NCBI GenBank assembly: GCA_026193155.1 | Contig: JAPHSI010000179.1 | Span: forward strand, 1 to 17,152 | Direction of reading: 5' to 3' | DNA: 17,152 nucleotides | Origin: Sulfurimonadaceae bacterium | Lineage (GTDB): Bacteria > Campylobacterota > Campylobacteria > Campylobacterales > Sulfurimonadaceae | Part shown: piece by piece, positions 1-9,400 of the stretch | Layout: every line of letters starts with the position of its first letter | Numbering within the stretch: position 1 is the stretch's first letter | Translations under genes and position numbers: made by a program | Notes under the pieces: model-generated | The model's input: the letters and a program-made list of their open reading frames with translations, nothing else | Databases searched by the model: none | Told to the model about the DNA's origin: nothing

Positions 1-381
1 ATTTTAAATACTGGTGGGAACAAGTCTTGGTCTATTGCATCTGCACTGCAAGACATAGGAATTGAAGTAGTTGCGACAAGTGTAAGAAAAGCTACCCTCG
101 AAGATATAGAGATAGCAAAAAGTTATGTAGATATTTTGATGAAAGTACCTGCAAACGAACAGGCAAAACTGATAGATGAGCATAATGTAGACATACTTCT
201 AGCCGGTGGTAGAAGTCTCTATACCGCCATAAAGAAAAAAGTAGCTTTTGTGGATGTTAATCAGGAGAAGAAAGTCAGCTACGGAGCTTATGGCGGTCTT
301 GAGAACTTGGCAAAAGATGTCTGTGCAGCCGTTAACAACCCTGTGTTTAAAGTTGTGGGCGTTGCTGCACCTTGGGAATAA
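1..381 (+). CDS. nifE: Nitrogenase FeMo-cofactor scaffold protein NifE, C-terminal part
   Basis: The open frame enters from the left edge and ends at TAA 379-381, giving the last 126 residues. NifE with NifN forms the scaffold on which the iron-molybdenum cofactor precursor is completed before transfer to NifDK. Visible family signatures are a TGGNKSWSIASALQDIGIEVVATS stretch near the start (shown by its pattern GG-KSW-ASALQD-G-EVVAT), then ADILLAGGRSLYTA-like and VDVNQEK segments, and the GVAAPWE terminus typical of NifE. NifD is the closest alternative, but NifD is longer after the VDVNQ region. It converges on the biotin carboxylase gene with 4 bp between the stops. Its partner nifN lies about 15 kb away on the other strand, which is unusual. 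The N-terminal two thirds are outside the window. Confidence 0.85.
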   Translation: MLNTGGNKSWSIASALQDIGIEVVATSVRKATLEDIEIAKSYVDILMKVPANEQAKLIDEHNVDILLAGGRSLYTAIKKKVAFVDVNQEKKVSYGAYGGLENLAKDVCAAVNNPVFKVVGVAAPWE

Positions 382-385
382 TTGC

Positions 386-1855
386 TTAGTAAAGCATGAA
401 ATCATTTTGGAGTGATACTAAGTTATTCTCTTTAATTTGTTTCACCATCTCTGATAGTTTAAGTGCTTTTTCCTCCTCGTTTGAAATTGAACTTTGTGCA
501 TCGAGGCTAAATTTTTCCATATTTACATCCAAATAACCGGTATCAAATTTTCCTGCTTTAAATTTCTCGTCTTGTACGATCTCTCTGTGAAGAGGTATAT
601 TAGTTTTAAATCCCTCTATATGAAATTCATCTAAGGCACGTTTTGCTTTTGCAACAGCACCCTTCCAGTCTAACGCCCAGACTATAAGTTTTCCAAGCAT
701 AGAGTCATAACAGGTAGGAAGTTCATACCCACTATAAAGACTCGTATCTAGTCTCACTCCCGGACCTCCAGGTGTCAGGTATTTTTTTACAGTACCGGTA
801 GTCGGAAAAAAGTTGTTTTGAGGGTCTTCTGAGTTAATTCTAAACTCTATCGCATATCCTCTGAATTGAATCTGCTCTTGAGAGTATTTTAACCTGTCTC
901 CAGCTGCTATCTCTATCATACGCTGGATTATGTCAACGCCCGTAACTATCTCGGTTACTGGGTGTTCAACCTGAACTCTTGTATTCATCTCAATAAAATA
1001 TATATTGTCACTGTCATCTACTAAAAACTCAACCGTACCTACACTCTCATAACCAAGTTTTTTCATGGCATCTACTGAAATTTTACAAAGTTTTTGTCTT
1101 ACTTCATCATTTAAAAGAGGTGACGGCGTTATCTCAATAACCTTTTGATGGCGACGCTGAATTGAACAATCTCTCTCACCTAGATGCACTACATTTCCAT
1201 GCCTGTCGGCTACAACCTGAATCTCAATATGTCTAGGATTTTGGACATATTTTTCTATAAAAACATCACCTTTTCCAAAATACTTTATAGACTCGTTTGT
1301 AGCTGACTCAAACATATTTACAAAATCATCCGCAAAGTGAACTATTCTCATACCGCGCCCACCTCCTCCAAACGCAGCTTTAATAATTATAGGATAACCT
1401 ATTTCTTGGGCAACTCTTTTTCCCTCTTCCTTATCTGTAATAGGTGTGCTTGTACCTTCAACCACAGGGACACCTATGTTTTTCATGGCAACTTTTGATG
1501 CCATCTTATCACCAAATAGTTCTATGTGTTTTGCTTTTGGACCTATAAATATTAAGCCATTATCCTCGCAGGCCTCTGCAAACTCTGCACTCTCAGACAA
1601 AAAACCGTAGCCCGGATGCACAGCATCACAACCTGTTTTTTTCGCTATATCTATTATTTTATTGTATTTTAAATATGCATCTACTGGATTTCCGACTATC
1701 GGGTAACATTCATCAGCTCTTGCAACCCATACACCGTTTACATCCGCCTCAGAAAAAATAACTACCGATTTTATTTCAAGCTCTTTACATGCTCTTATTA
1801 TTCTTAGGGCAATTTCACCCCTGTTAGCTATCAGAACCTTAGATATTTTTTCCAT
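386..1855 (-). CDS. Biotin carboxylase subunit (AccC / pyruvate carboxylase subunit A family)
   Basis: This 489-residue protein is an ATP-dependent biotin carboxylase, which carboxylates biotin on a carrier protein using bicarbonate. Visible motifs are the N-terminal KVLIANRGEIALRIIRA, HPGYGFLSE (80-88), the ATP-grasp glycine loop FGGGGRGMR (162-170), GERDCSIQRRHQKVIE (226-241) and EMNTRVQVEH (289-298). It is about 40 residues longer than a typical AccC (~449), with a polar tail after residue 450. That length and the EKYVQNPRHIE segment recall the PycA-type subunit of two-subunit pyruvate or 2-oxoglutarate carboxylases in Campylobacterota, so an anaplerotic role is at least as likely as fatty-acid synthesis. 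No biotin carrier or carboxyltransferase gene is adjacent, so the substrate is undecided. AAGGAAG precedes the ATG by about 4 bases. The gene is divergent from the AraC-type regulator. Confidence 0.85.
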   Translation of the reverse strand: MEKISKVLIANRGEIALRIIRACKELEIKSVVIFSEADVNGVWVARADECYPIVGNPVDAYLKYNKIIDIAKKTGCDAVHPGYGFLSESAEFAEACEDNGLIFIGPKAKHIELFGDKMASKVAMKNIGVPVVEGTSTPITDKEEGKRVAQEIGYPIIIKAAFGGGGRGMRIVHFADDFVNMFESATNESIKYFGKGDVFIEKYVQNPRHIEIQVVADRHGNVVHLGERDCSIQRRHQKVIEITPSPLLNDEVRQKLCKISVDAMKKLGYESVGTVEFLVDDSDNIYFIEMNTRVQVEHPVTEIVTGVDIIQRMIEIAAGDRLKYSQEQIQFRGYAIEFRINSEDPQNNFFPTTGTVKKYLTPGGPGVRLDTSLYSGYELPTCYDSMLGKLIVWALDWKGAVAKAKRALDEFHIEGFKTNIPLHREIVQDEKFKAGKFDTGYLDVNMEKFSLDAQSSISNEEEKALKLSEMVKQIKENNLVSLQNDFMLY

Positions 1856-1992
1856 AATACTTCCTTATAAAAAATTGATTATGTATTCTAATAAATTCTA
1901 AGCTTCTAAATCTCCTTCTTTTTTGTCAATTTATTTGTTTATTTAAAATATAAAAATTGTCTATTATTGTTTTGTTAGTTACTTAATATTGC

Positions 1993-1998
1993 TAAAAT
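1993..1998 (+). promoter_or_regulatory. Possible -10 box just before the AraC-type gene
   Basis: TAAAAT matches the sigma-70 -10 consensus at 5 of 6 positions and is separated from the ATG at 2005 by 6 bases (AATTTC). Transcription starting about 7 bases after the box would begin at or next to the start codon, which would give a leaderless mRNA and would explain the missing Shine-Dalgarno sequence. No good -35 box is seen; TTGTTA at 1972-1977 is only 15 bp upstream. In AT-rich DNA such boxes also arise by chance. Confidence 0.35.
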
Positions 1999-2004
1999 AA
2001 TTTC

Positions 2005-2880
2005 ATGAATAAAGATACTTTGCAAAGAAATACTAAGTTGGCAAACTCTATTATGTACTATATTTACACTCATATAGATGTAAATATAGATATGAATGAA
2101 CTTAGTCGCAGTCTTGATATAAGTAAGTTTCATATGCATAAGGTTTTTAAAAATGTATTTGGAAAAAATATCTATGAGAGTATTAAATCTATTCGTTTAC
2201 AAAAAGCAGCCAGTTTACTTTTAACAAACAAATACTCTACAATATCAGAGGTTGCAAATCTTTGCGGATACAGTTCACACTCCTCTTTTATAAAAGCTTT
2301 TAGAGACAAATTTGAAGTATCTCCCAAAGAGTGGAGAAAAGGTGCATATAAAAAATACTCAAATTCTATTTTAAAAGCATCAAATATATCTACAAATTCA
2401 AGTATTAACTTCTCAAACATATCAGCAAGCATAGTTGAGATGCCAGAGATGAAAAGTTATTATATTCGTAATAACGGATATATAAACAATGTAAAAGAGA
2501 CTTGGCAAAAACTCTATACATTAATACTAAACAATAAAGTAAAAAACTATCAAATGGTAGCTCTTTTACATGACAATCCAACAATAACCGACTTGAACGA
2601 GTGTCAATATATTGCCTGCATTATAACCGATGAGCAAGAAGATATTTTTACAAAAAGACTTCCTAAGTTTAAAATATCCGATGGCGTATATGCGAAGTTT
2701 GACTTGCAAGGTTACGGTGAGGATATACTAAGATTTATCCACTGGGTGTATCATGATTGGCTTGTAGACAGCGAGTATGAGACAACGACTAAACCATCTT
2801 TTATCGTTTATCATAAAAACAGCTACATTAATGATGAGAATCTCTTCGATATAAGTTATTATCTATCAATTAAATTTTAA
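2005..2880 (+). CDS. AraC-family regulator with GyrI-like effector domain
   Basis: This 291-residue transcription factor has its AraC/XylS double helix-turn-helix at the N-terminus (about 10-113), with ISEVANLCGYSSHSSFIKAFRDKFEVSPKEWRK as the conserved second HTH (around 79-111; key residues G-Y-S/SF-AF/F--SP-E-R). The rest, about 136-291, resembles the GyrI-like/AraC effector-binding domain of Rob- and BmrR-type regulators, which bind small hydrophobic or cationic ligands. The HTH-first order matches Rob rather than AraC itself. The start is fixed by the HTH beginning shortly after Met1. No Shine-Dalgarno sequence is visible; a TAAAAT box ends 6 bases before the ATG. The gene is divergent from the biotin carboxylase and 70 bp upstream of a cytochrome c gene, so either may be a target. 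The ligand cannot be read from sequence. Confidence 0.9.
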   Translation: MNKDTLQRNTKLANSIMYYIYTHIDVNIDMNELSRSLDISKFHMHKVFKNVFGKNIYESIKSIRLQKAASLLLTNKYSTISEVANLCGYSSHSSFIKAFRDKFEVSPKEWRKGAYKKYSNSILKASNISTNSSINFSNISASIVEMPEMKSYYIRNNGYINNVKETWQKLYTLILNNKVKNYQMVALLHDNPTITDLNECQYIACIITDEQEDIFTKRLPKFKISDGVYAKFDLQGYGEDILRFIHWVYHDWLVDSEYETTTKPSFIVYHKNSYINDENLFDISYYLSIKF

Positions 2881-2950
2881 AACTTATCCAATATACTTAA
2901 TTTTATCTTTATCTATATAAGTTATAGTTATAGAATTGAAGGAGTAAATT

Positions 2951-3307
2951 ATGAAAGTAATTTATTTAATTTTATTAGTATTTTTAGTTTCCGGCTGCCA
3001 AAATAATAATTCAACTGCAGAACTAAAAACAAAATACGGAAAAAACAGCCCCCAAGACAATATAAAAGCAAAAGAGTTATATAAAAAATGTCAGCGATGC
3101 CATGGTAAAAAGGCTGAACTTAATGCTCTTAGAAAGTCTGATATCATAGCTTATTATAAAAAAGAAGAGATAATAGAAGCTCTAAAAGCTTACCAAAAAG
3201 GTAAAAGAGAGAGACATAGATTTGGACACCTAATGAAAGGTATAGTCTCAGATTTTTCTGATTATGAGATTAATATCTTAGCTGAATATATTTCTCAACT
3301 AAACTAA
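2951..3307 (+). CDS. Small lipoprotein c-type cytochrome
   Basis: This 118-residue protein starts with a lipoprotein signal peptide: a short Lys-led hydrophobic run and lipobox LVSGC with Cys16 as the lipidation site. A single haem-attachment motif CQRCH (47-51) follows, and Met95 in the FGHLMKG segment is a candidate distal axial ligand. The C-terminal SDYEINILAEYISQL is the amphipathic last helix typical of class I cytochromes c. It should be a periplasmic, membrane-tethered one-haem electron carrier. The redox partner is not evident. GGAG lies 6 bases before the ATG. It follows the AraC-type gene on the same strand, and its last 4 bases overlap the end of the convergent TPR gene. Confidence 0.88.
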   Translation: MKVIYLILLVFLVSGCQNNNSTAELKTKYGKNSPQDNIKAKELYKKCQRCHGKKAELNALRKSDIIAYYKKEEIIEALKAYQKGKRERHRFGHLMKGIVSDFSDYEINILAEYISQLN

Positions 3308-4143
3308 GAAATAAGCTTTTTAAAAGTCTTATTCTCAGATAAAATACTAAAAGATTCTTCACTAACTAGTTCATCTTGCAATCTTGGGTTTAATTCCAAA
3401 GCTACTTTAATATCTTCTATTGCAGAATCTTCATTTCCGAGTTTTGCATTGGCACAAGCTCTTTGCCAATGAGAAAGAGCATAATTGTTATCTAACTTTA
3501 TCGCTTGATTACATAAGGACAGTGCCCATCTTATCTCATCAAGGTCCAAGAGTATATCTGCTTTATAAACCAAGGTTTCAATATCCTGAGGCGTTATTTT
3601 TAAAATTTCATCATATAAGTTTAGTTTTTCTTGTAAGTCATCCTCTATTTCCACCCTTTTCCATAGAGCATTTATTTTTTGGGATTTTTCAACCTCTTCT
3701 TGTGTCTTAGTTATTAACTCAAATCTTTGCTTTGCTTTATTTTCAATATCTGAAAGTCTGCTCTCATAGTTTTTCGTAAGTTCGGCTATTTTTGTCTCAA
3801 CTATAAGCTCACTACTTTCTTTTAAATCCTTAAAGGATTTCAAACCAATAAGTAAAAGCAGTGAACTCACCACCGCTATTATATAAAACACGTTATTTAT
3901 AGTATCTGTCGTGTAAGAGAGTGCTCTGTCACTAACGCTTAACTCACTTGAAGTTATCTGCCTTGTGACTTCTTCTTTGACTTTAAGCTGGTTATTTCTG
4001 AGCTCTTTAAGTTCATCCAATATATACCTCTCAATCAGAGGTCTATCTAGTATCTTACTTGTATTTGTCTCATGTTGTGCCAAGGCATAAACAGAACTGA
4101 GGAGCATAGATAGCAATAAAAATAACTTAATCAAATTTTTCAT
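3304..4143 (-). CDS. Membrane-anchored coiled-coil TPR protein
   Basis: This 279-residue protein has an N-terminal signal peptide (about 1-22, ending ALAQ), an export-side segment of about 60 residues, a second hydrophobic segment at about 84-102 (VFYIIAVVSSLLLLIGL), a charged likely coiled coil (about 105-155), and tetratricopeptide repeats (about 155-250, including the ALSHWQRACANAKLGNEDSAIEDIKVALELNP pattern with W/A/G/A/A/P positions). If the signal peptide is cleaved, the TPR domain would face the cytoplasm as a protein-docking scaffold. The partner is unknown. It follows proB with an 11-bp gap and so is probably the last gene of the putA-putP-proB operon, although no role in proline metabolism is visible. 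It is convergent with, and overlaps by 4 bp, the cytochrome gene. Confidence 0.75.
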   Translation of the reverse strand: MKNLIKLFLLLSMLLSSVYALAQHETNTSKILDRPLIERYILDELKELRNNQLKVKEEVTRQITSSELSVSDRALSYTTDTINNVFYIIAVVSSLLLLIGLKSFKDLKESSELIVETKIAELTKNYESRLSDIENKAKQRFELITKTQEEVEKSQKINALWKRVEIEDDLQEKLNLYDEILKITPQDIETLVYKADILLDLDEIRWALSLCNQAIKLDNNYALSHWQRACANAKLGNEDSAIEDIKVALELNPRLQDELVSEESFSILSENKTFKKLIS

Positions 4144-4154
4144 AATACTTCTTT

Positions 4155-4919
4155 TTATTTATTTGTTGTGAAAAGCGTACCTTTGTTATGTACATTGTCC
4201 ATCAAAAATTCTCTTGCAGTAGTTAGATCATAACCATTACACAAAAACATCTCCTTTTTATTATTCATCATATACTGTGCAGCTTTTAGTTTTGTAACGA
4301 TTCCACCAGAAGCAAACTCTGAATTTGGTGAGCATTTTTGTTTTAGTTCTTCATCTTTTATTTGTCTGACAACTTTTCTTATTTTTGCCTGAGGGTTTCC
4401 TTTTGGATTTAAGTCATAATATCCATCTATATCGCTTAAAATAATCAATATATCTGCACCCACATGATGAGCAACATGGGCTGAGAGTTGGTCATTATCA
4501 CCAAAAAGCTGATCAGGTGTAGTTGAGATATCATTCTCATTTACTATAGGCAAAATATCATTTCTTAAAATCCTATCGATTATATCTTGAACAATTTGTG
4601 TATGCACACGGGAATCAAAATCTTCTTCAGTTAAAAGTATTTGAGATATTGTCACATCATAAATATCAAATAAACTTTTATACGAACTCATAAGTATAGG
4701 CTGACCAAGAGCAGCCAAAACTTTTTTGCTTGTTGGTACTTTTCTGTTTAACTGCACAGCTGTATATCCTGCTGCAACTGCACCAGATGATACAAGGATA
4801 ACCTCATATTTTTTTCTTGCTTCTGCAATTAAGCCTACTAAGTTTAACATCCTCTCTTTTGCTATATCCGTTGTATTAGTTAAAACTGAACTACCCACTT
4901 TAATAACGACTCTTTTCAC
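4155..4919 (-). CDS. proB: Glutamate 5-kinase (no PUA domain)
   Basis: ProB phosphorylates glutamate to gamma-glutamyl phosphate, the first step of proline synthesis. The 254-residue chain is an amino-acid kinase domain alone: KVGSS (7-11), SSGAVAAG (44-51), NEND (127-130), FGDNDQLSAHVA (139-150) and GGIVTKLKAA (205-214). The C-terminal PUA domain of the E. coli enzyme (367 residues) is absent, as in Campylobacter ProB. Since the PUA domain affects feedback control, regulation by proline may differ. It lies 11 bp downstream of putP in an otherwise catabolic operon, which is odd because ProB and PutA work in opposite directions. proA and proC are not in the window. Confidence 0.93.
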   Translation of the reverse strand: MKRVVIKVGSSVLTNTTDIAKERMLNLVGLIAEARKKYEVILVSSGAVAAGYTAVQLNRKVPTSKKVLAALGQPILMSSYKSLFDIYDVTISQILLTEEDFDSRVHTQIVQDIIDRILRNDILPIVNENDISTTPDQLFGDNDQLSAHVAHHVGADILIILSDIDGYYDLNPKGNPQAKIRKVVRQIKDEELKQKCSPNSEFASGGIVTKLKAAQYMMNNKKEMFLCNGYDLTTAREFLMDNVHNKGTLFTTNK

Positions 4920-4930
4920 TATTTATATCC

Positions 4931-6400
4931 CTATCTATTTAATCTATCTTGTACTTCATCAAAATTTTTCAATATTGAACTTGAATTATGAGTTGTATAT
5001 TTACTAACTAATAAAATTGTAACCCAAGAAAGTATAAATCCCGGTAACAATTCAAATATATCAAATATACCACCCTCTAACTGTTTGTATACTATTACGG
5101 TTAAAGCTCCGACAACCATCCCTGCAATAGCTCCAAATCTATTAACGTTTTTATTATAAAGACTTAATATTATAATCGGTCCAAATGCAGCACCGAAACC
5201 TGCCCATGCATAAGCAACAAGACTCAACACACTTGAGTTTTCATCTGCTGATATATACCATGCAATAAGCGCAATTGCAATAACCGTACCGCGACCTACC
5301 CATACTAACTCTTTGTCGCTTGCATCTTTATGTATGATTGAGTGGTATATATCTCTTGTTAAAACAGAGGATGATACCAAAAGCTGAGAATCAACAGTAC
5401 TCATTATAGCCGCTAAAATTGCAGCAAGCAAAAAACCTGCTATCCAAGGATTAAATACAAGTTGTGAGAGTGTTATAAAAATCTTCTCACTATCAGCCAA
5501 ATCAATACCATTTGCAGAAACATAAGCTAATCCGAAAAAACCGACACTTAAAGAACCGATAATAGATAGACCCATCCATCCCATACCTATATTTTTTGCT
5601 GCACACATCTCATTTTCATCTCTAATTGACATAAACCTTACTAAAATATGTGGTTGACCAAAATAACCGAGTCCCCATGTTAATAAAGAGATAATACTTA
5701 TAATAGATGCTCCACCTACCATATCCAGATGCGATGGGTCTATTGATTCAATTGTATTTATTGCATTTGACAAACCGCCAAGTTCAGATATTACAACCAG
5801 TGGTGTTATGACTAATGCTAACATCATTAAGATACCTTGAATAAAATCAGTCCAACTCACGGCATTGTAACCACCTAAAAATGTATAAGAAACAATAACA
5901 AAACTACCTATAAGAAGTGCATCTGAGTATGCAATGTTAAATGTTGCTTCAAATAGTTTAGCCCCACCGACAAGTCCTGATGATGTATATAGAGTATAAA
6001 AAAGTAAAATCACTACAGCTGTTACAACTCTAATTAGATTTCCTTTGTCTTCAAAACGATTTGCTAAATAATCCGGAATTGTAATTGCATCATTAAGGTG
6101 ATGTGTATAAACTCTTAATCTTTTTGCCACAAAACGCCAATTAACATACGCACCTATAACAAGTCCTACTGCAATCCATGAACCAACCAATCCATCACTA
6201 TACATCATACCCGGAAGCCCTAAAAGAAGCCATCCACTCATATCTGATGCACCCGCACTTAGAGCTGTTACACTTGGATTAAGTCCACGACCTCCCAACA
6301 CATAATCACTTAAATCGCTTGTCTTAAAATAGAAGTAAAATCCTATTGCCAACATTACAAGCATATATCCTATAAACGAAATTAATATCTCTGTTTGCAC
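4931..6400 (-). CDS. putP: Sodium/proline symporter PutP
   Basis: This 489-residue inner-membrane protein belongs to the sodium:solute symporter family, with about 13 hydrophobic segments. Diagnostic stretches are ASDMSGWLLLGLPG (51-64, with Asp53 at the position of the E. coli Na+-linked Asp55) and AAIMSTVDSQLLVSSS (about 330-345), the conserved sodium-site region of PutP. It imports proline driven by the sodium gradient. It begins 2 bp after the putA stop and is followed 11 bp later by proB, so co-transcription with putA is nearly certain. The length is close to the E. coli protein (502). Confidence 0.95.
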   Translation of the reverse strand: MQTEILISFIGYMLVMLAIGFYFYFKTSDLSDYVLGGRGLNPSVTALSAGASDMSGWLLLGLPGMMYSDGLVGSWIAVGLVIGAYVNWRFVAKRLRVYTHHLNDAITIPDYLANRFEDKGNLIRVVTAVVILLFYTLYTSSGLVGGAKLFEATFNIAYSDALLIGSFVIVSYTFLGGYNAVSWTDFIQGILMMLALVITPLVVISELGGLSNAINTIESIDPSHLDMVGGASIISIISLLTWGLGYFGQPHILVRFMSIRDENEMCAAKNIGMGWMGLSIIGSLSVGFFGLAYVSANGIDLADSEKIFITLSQLVFNPWIAGFLLAAILAAIMSTVDSQLLVSSSVLTRDIYHSIIHKDASDKELVWVGRGTVIAIALIAWYISADENSSVLSLVAYAWAGFGAAFGPIIILSLYNKNVNRFGAIAGMVVGALTVIVYKQLEGGIFDIFELLPGFILSWVTILLVSKYTTHNSSSILKNFDEVQDRLNR

Positions 6401-6402
6401 CC

Positions 6403-9400
6403 TTATACCTCCTCTATACTTAGACCTTGTATACCTAAGTTTCCGTACCTATGATATGAATTTGAAATACTTTGTTCTATAAAATAATGCATTAATTCCA
6501 GTCTTCCGTGAGATACAAAGTTCTCACTTGCAATATATATTGCTTTATCGGCTATTGATTTGTAAATATTTTGAGTAGCATTATCTGGATGTAAGAATCT
6601 AACCCTTTGAACTGTAGAAATTTTAGCTATTACTTCATCCTCATCATCACGGCTAATACTGTCATCTTTACCTATAAAAGCACTCTGTTTAGACTCTAAC
6701 CAAATAAGTTCTGCTTTTTTAGATTTTTTTGGTATAGATACATGAATATTTGCACCAACCATCTTTATAGCCATAATAGTAGTCAGAATCTCGTCTAACT
6801 CATCTTTTTCTTCTATTCTAAGCAGTACGCTTTTAACAGGCAAGTAACGTATAATATTACTCTCACCCCTAATATGCGAATAGTCGTGTTCTTTTAAAAA
6901 CTCAACCTCGTGCCAGTGTGAAAAATGACAAATATGTCTAAGGGCACTCTCACACTCTTCATTGAATACGGTATCTCTTGTCAAAAATACTCTCATCTGA
7001 TCTATAAACTTGGTTGAACAAGACTCATAAAGATTTGTCTCATGGTAATCTATATTCATAAATTGGCTTACATAGTTAAATCCACCTGCTTTTTTACCGC
7101 TACCGATTGCAGATTTTCTCATACCTCCAAAAGGCTGACGAATAACTATAGCCCCTGTAGTACCGCGGTTTATATAAAGGTTTCCTGCTATGATTCTCTC
7201 TCTCCAATAATCTTGTTCCCGTTTATCCAAAGTCTCAATACCTGAAGTAAGACCGTATCCTGTTGCATTTACGATATCTATAGCATCGTCTAAATCTTCT
7301 GCACACATAACACTTAGAACAGGACCAAAAAGCTCGTTCATATGACAAAAATCATTTTTCTTAGTCCCCCATCTTACAGACGGTGTAAGCATGTAAGGAT
7401 TACCTTCATCTGCATAGTCAGGTTTAACAAGCCACTCCTCACCATCATCAAGATAAGAAAGTGATTTTTTAAGCTCACCCGCAGGCAGATTGCTAAGTGT
7501 ACCTATTCTGTTTGAAAAATCCCATACGGAACCTGTTTTAAGTGATTCTACTGCTTCTTTTAACGTCTGTTTAAAGTTATCGTCTTCATAAAGTTCTCTC
7601 TCTAAGACGAGTAAAGAAGTAGCCGAACATTTTTGCCCTGAGTTGTGAAATGCAGAAATAACCACGTTTTTAATAGCCTGATCACGATCCGCAAGTGCCG
7701 TGACTATAGTTGCATCTTTACCGCCTGTCTCAGCACTTATATGTATATCTGGACGAGCTTTGATAATATCGTATGCTGTTTTTTCACCACCTGTAAATAT
7801 AGCAAAATCTATATCTTTACTTGGAATCATATGTTCACCGACATGGGAACCCGCTGCAGGAACAAACTGCAAGGTATTTTTACTAATACCTGCGTCCCAA
7901 AAACATTGGCATAATCTATATGCGCTAAGTATTGCATCTTTTGCAGGTTTAAGTATTACCGTATTTCCTGCTGCTAAAGATGCAGCTACACCACCTGCAG
8001 GAATCGCCACAGGGAAGTTCCAAGGACTAATAACTAGTCCGACTCCCCTACCGCTTGTCTTAACCCCAGTAAGCCCTGAGATTTTTGATACACTATATGG
8101 ATAAAAGTTTAAAAAATCTATAGCCTCACTTACTTCGACATCCGTCTCAGTAAAAACTTTACCGACCTCTGCAGCAGCGATACCTATTAAATCTGCACGT
8201 GCCACTCTAATCTCATGTGCTACATCCATTAAAACCTCTTGTCTCTGCTGTGCGTTAAGTTCTCTCCACCCATCAGGGTCTGCTTTTGCAGTATCAATAG
8301 CTTTTTTCATCTCATCAGGAGTAGCTTCCACATAAGAACCTACTATTTTTTTTTCATGGTATTGACTCTTATCTATCTTTTCTAAACCGCCATCTTTTGT
8401 AAGAATCTCCCCACCAATAACTGGATAAGCGTTAAAACCTCCCTCTTCACCTATATTTTGCCATTTATCTCTAATTTTTTCTGCCCATTCTCTATTTGCT
8501 TTTAAAACAAAATCGGTGTCACTCTCATTTTCAAAATGGTAACTTCTAACATCTACTTTTTGTTTTTTAACCTCTAAATTTCTATTTTGATCTCTAAATG
8601 GTTTTTGGTAGATGCTAGGCATAATTTCAATAGCATCGTCATAAGTCTTTATTAGTCTATCCCAAGCAGGAGTATCGACTTCAAGTCCAAAACTGTGTCT
8701 TAAAAAATTCTGCTCAGCAGTATTTTCATCAAATCTTCTTACCAAGTATGCAATGGCATTTGTAAAAGTATCTTTTGTGGCAGTAGGTGCATATAAAATA
8801 ACATCTAAACCTTCCTCTTTTAAAAGCTCATATGCAGCTTCACTCATACCTTCAAGCATCTCTGCAGTTACATAACTCTCAACACCTCTATCTTTTGCTA
8901 AAAGCATAGCTAAGGCATGGTCAAAAAGATTATGAGATGCTACACCCGTATTTACATATGGTGCAACTTCGGGATCTAGTAAAAAGTCCATTGCTACTTT
9001 AAAGTTTGCATCTGACTCGGCTTTTGAAGAGTATGTTACACAAGGCCAACCTCTTAAAGATGCTTCTGTTAATTCCATCTCTTGATTCGCACCTTTAACT
9101 ATACGTATCTTTATAGGTGCACCACCATTATCAACTCTTTGCTTAGCCCACTTGTAAAGGTCTTTTATATATATGATTGCATCAGGTAGATATGTCTGAA
9201 TAACTATTCCGGCTTTTAAGTCTTTAAATTCGTCCTCACTAAGAACTTTTTTAAATGCATCTATAGTTGTTTCAACATCTCTGTACTCTTCCATATCAAG
9301 GTTTACAAATTTGTAATGTTCTTGGGAGTCTTTGTCTTTGTAAGTGTTTTGTTTAGCGGCTCTGTATATCTTTTCAAGTTGGTTAGATATATGCCTTACA

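Noticed and set aside
2881..2923. AACTTAT/ATAAGTT inverted repeat before the cytochrome gene
   Set aside because: The 7-bp AT-rich arms are 29 bases apart; likely chance in this base composition.
7700..8104. 134-codon plus-strand open frame inside putA
   Set aside because: Antisense shadow of the conserved aldehyde dehydrogenase domain; no domain, no ribosome site.
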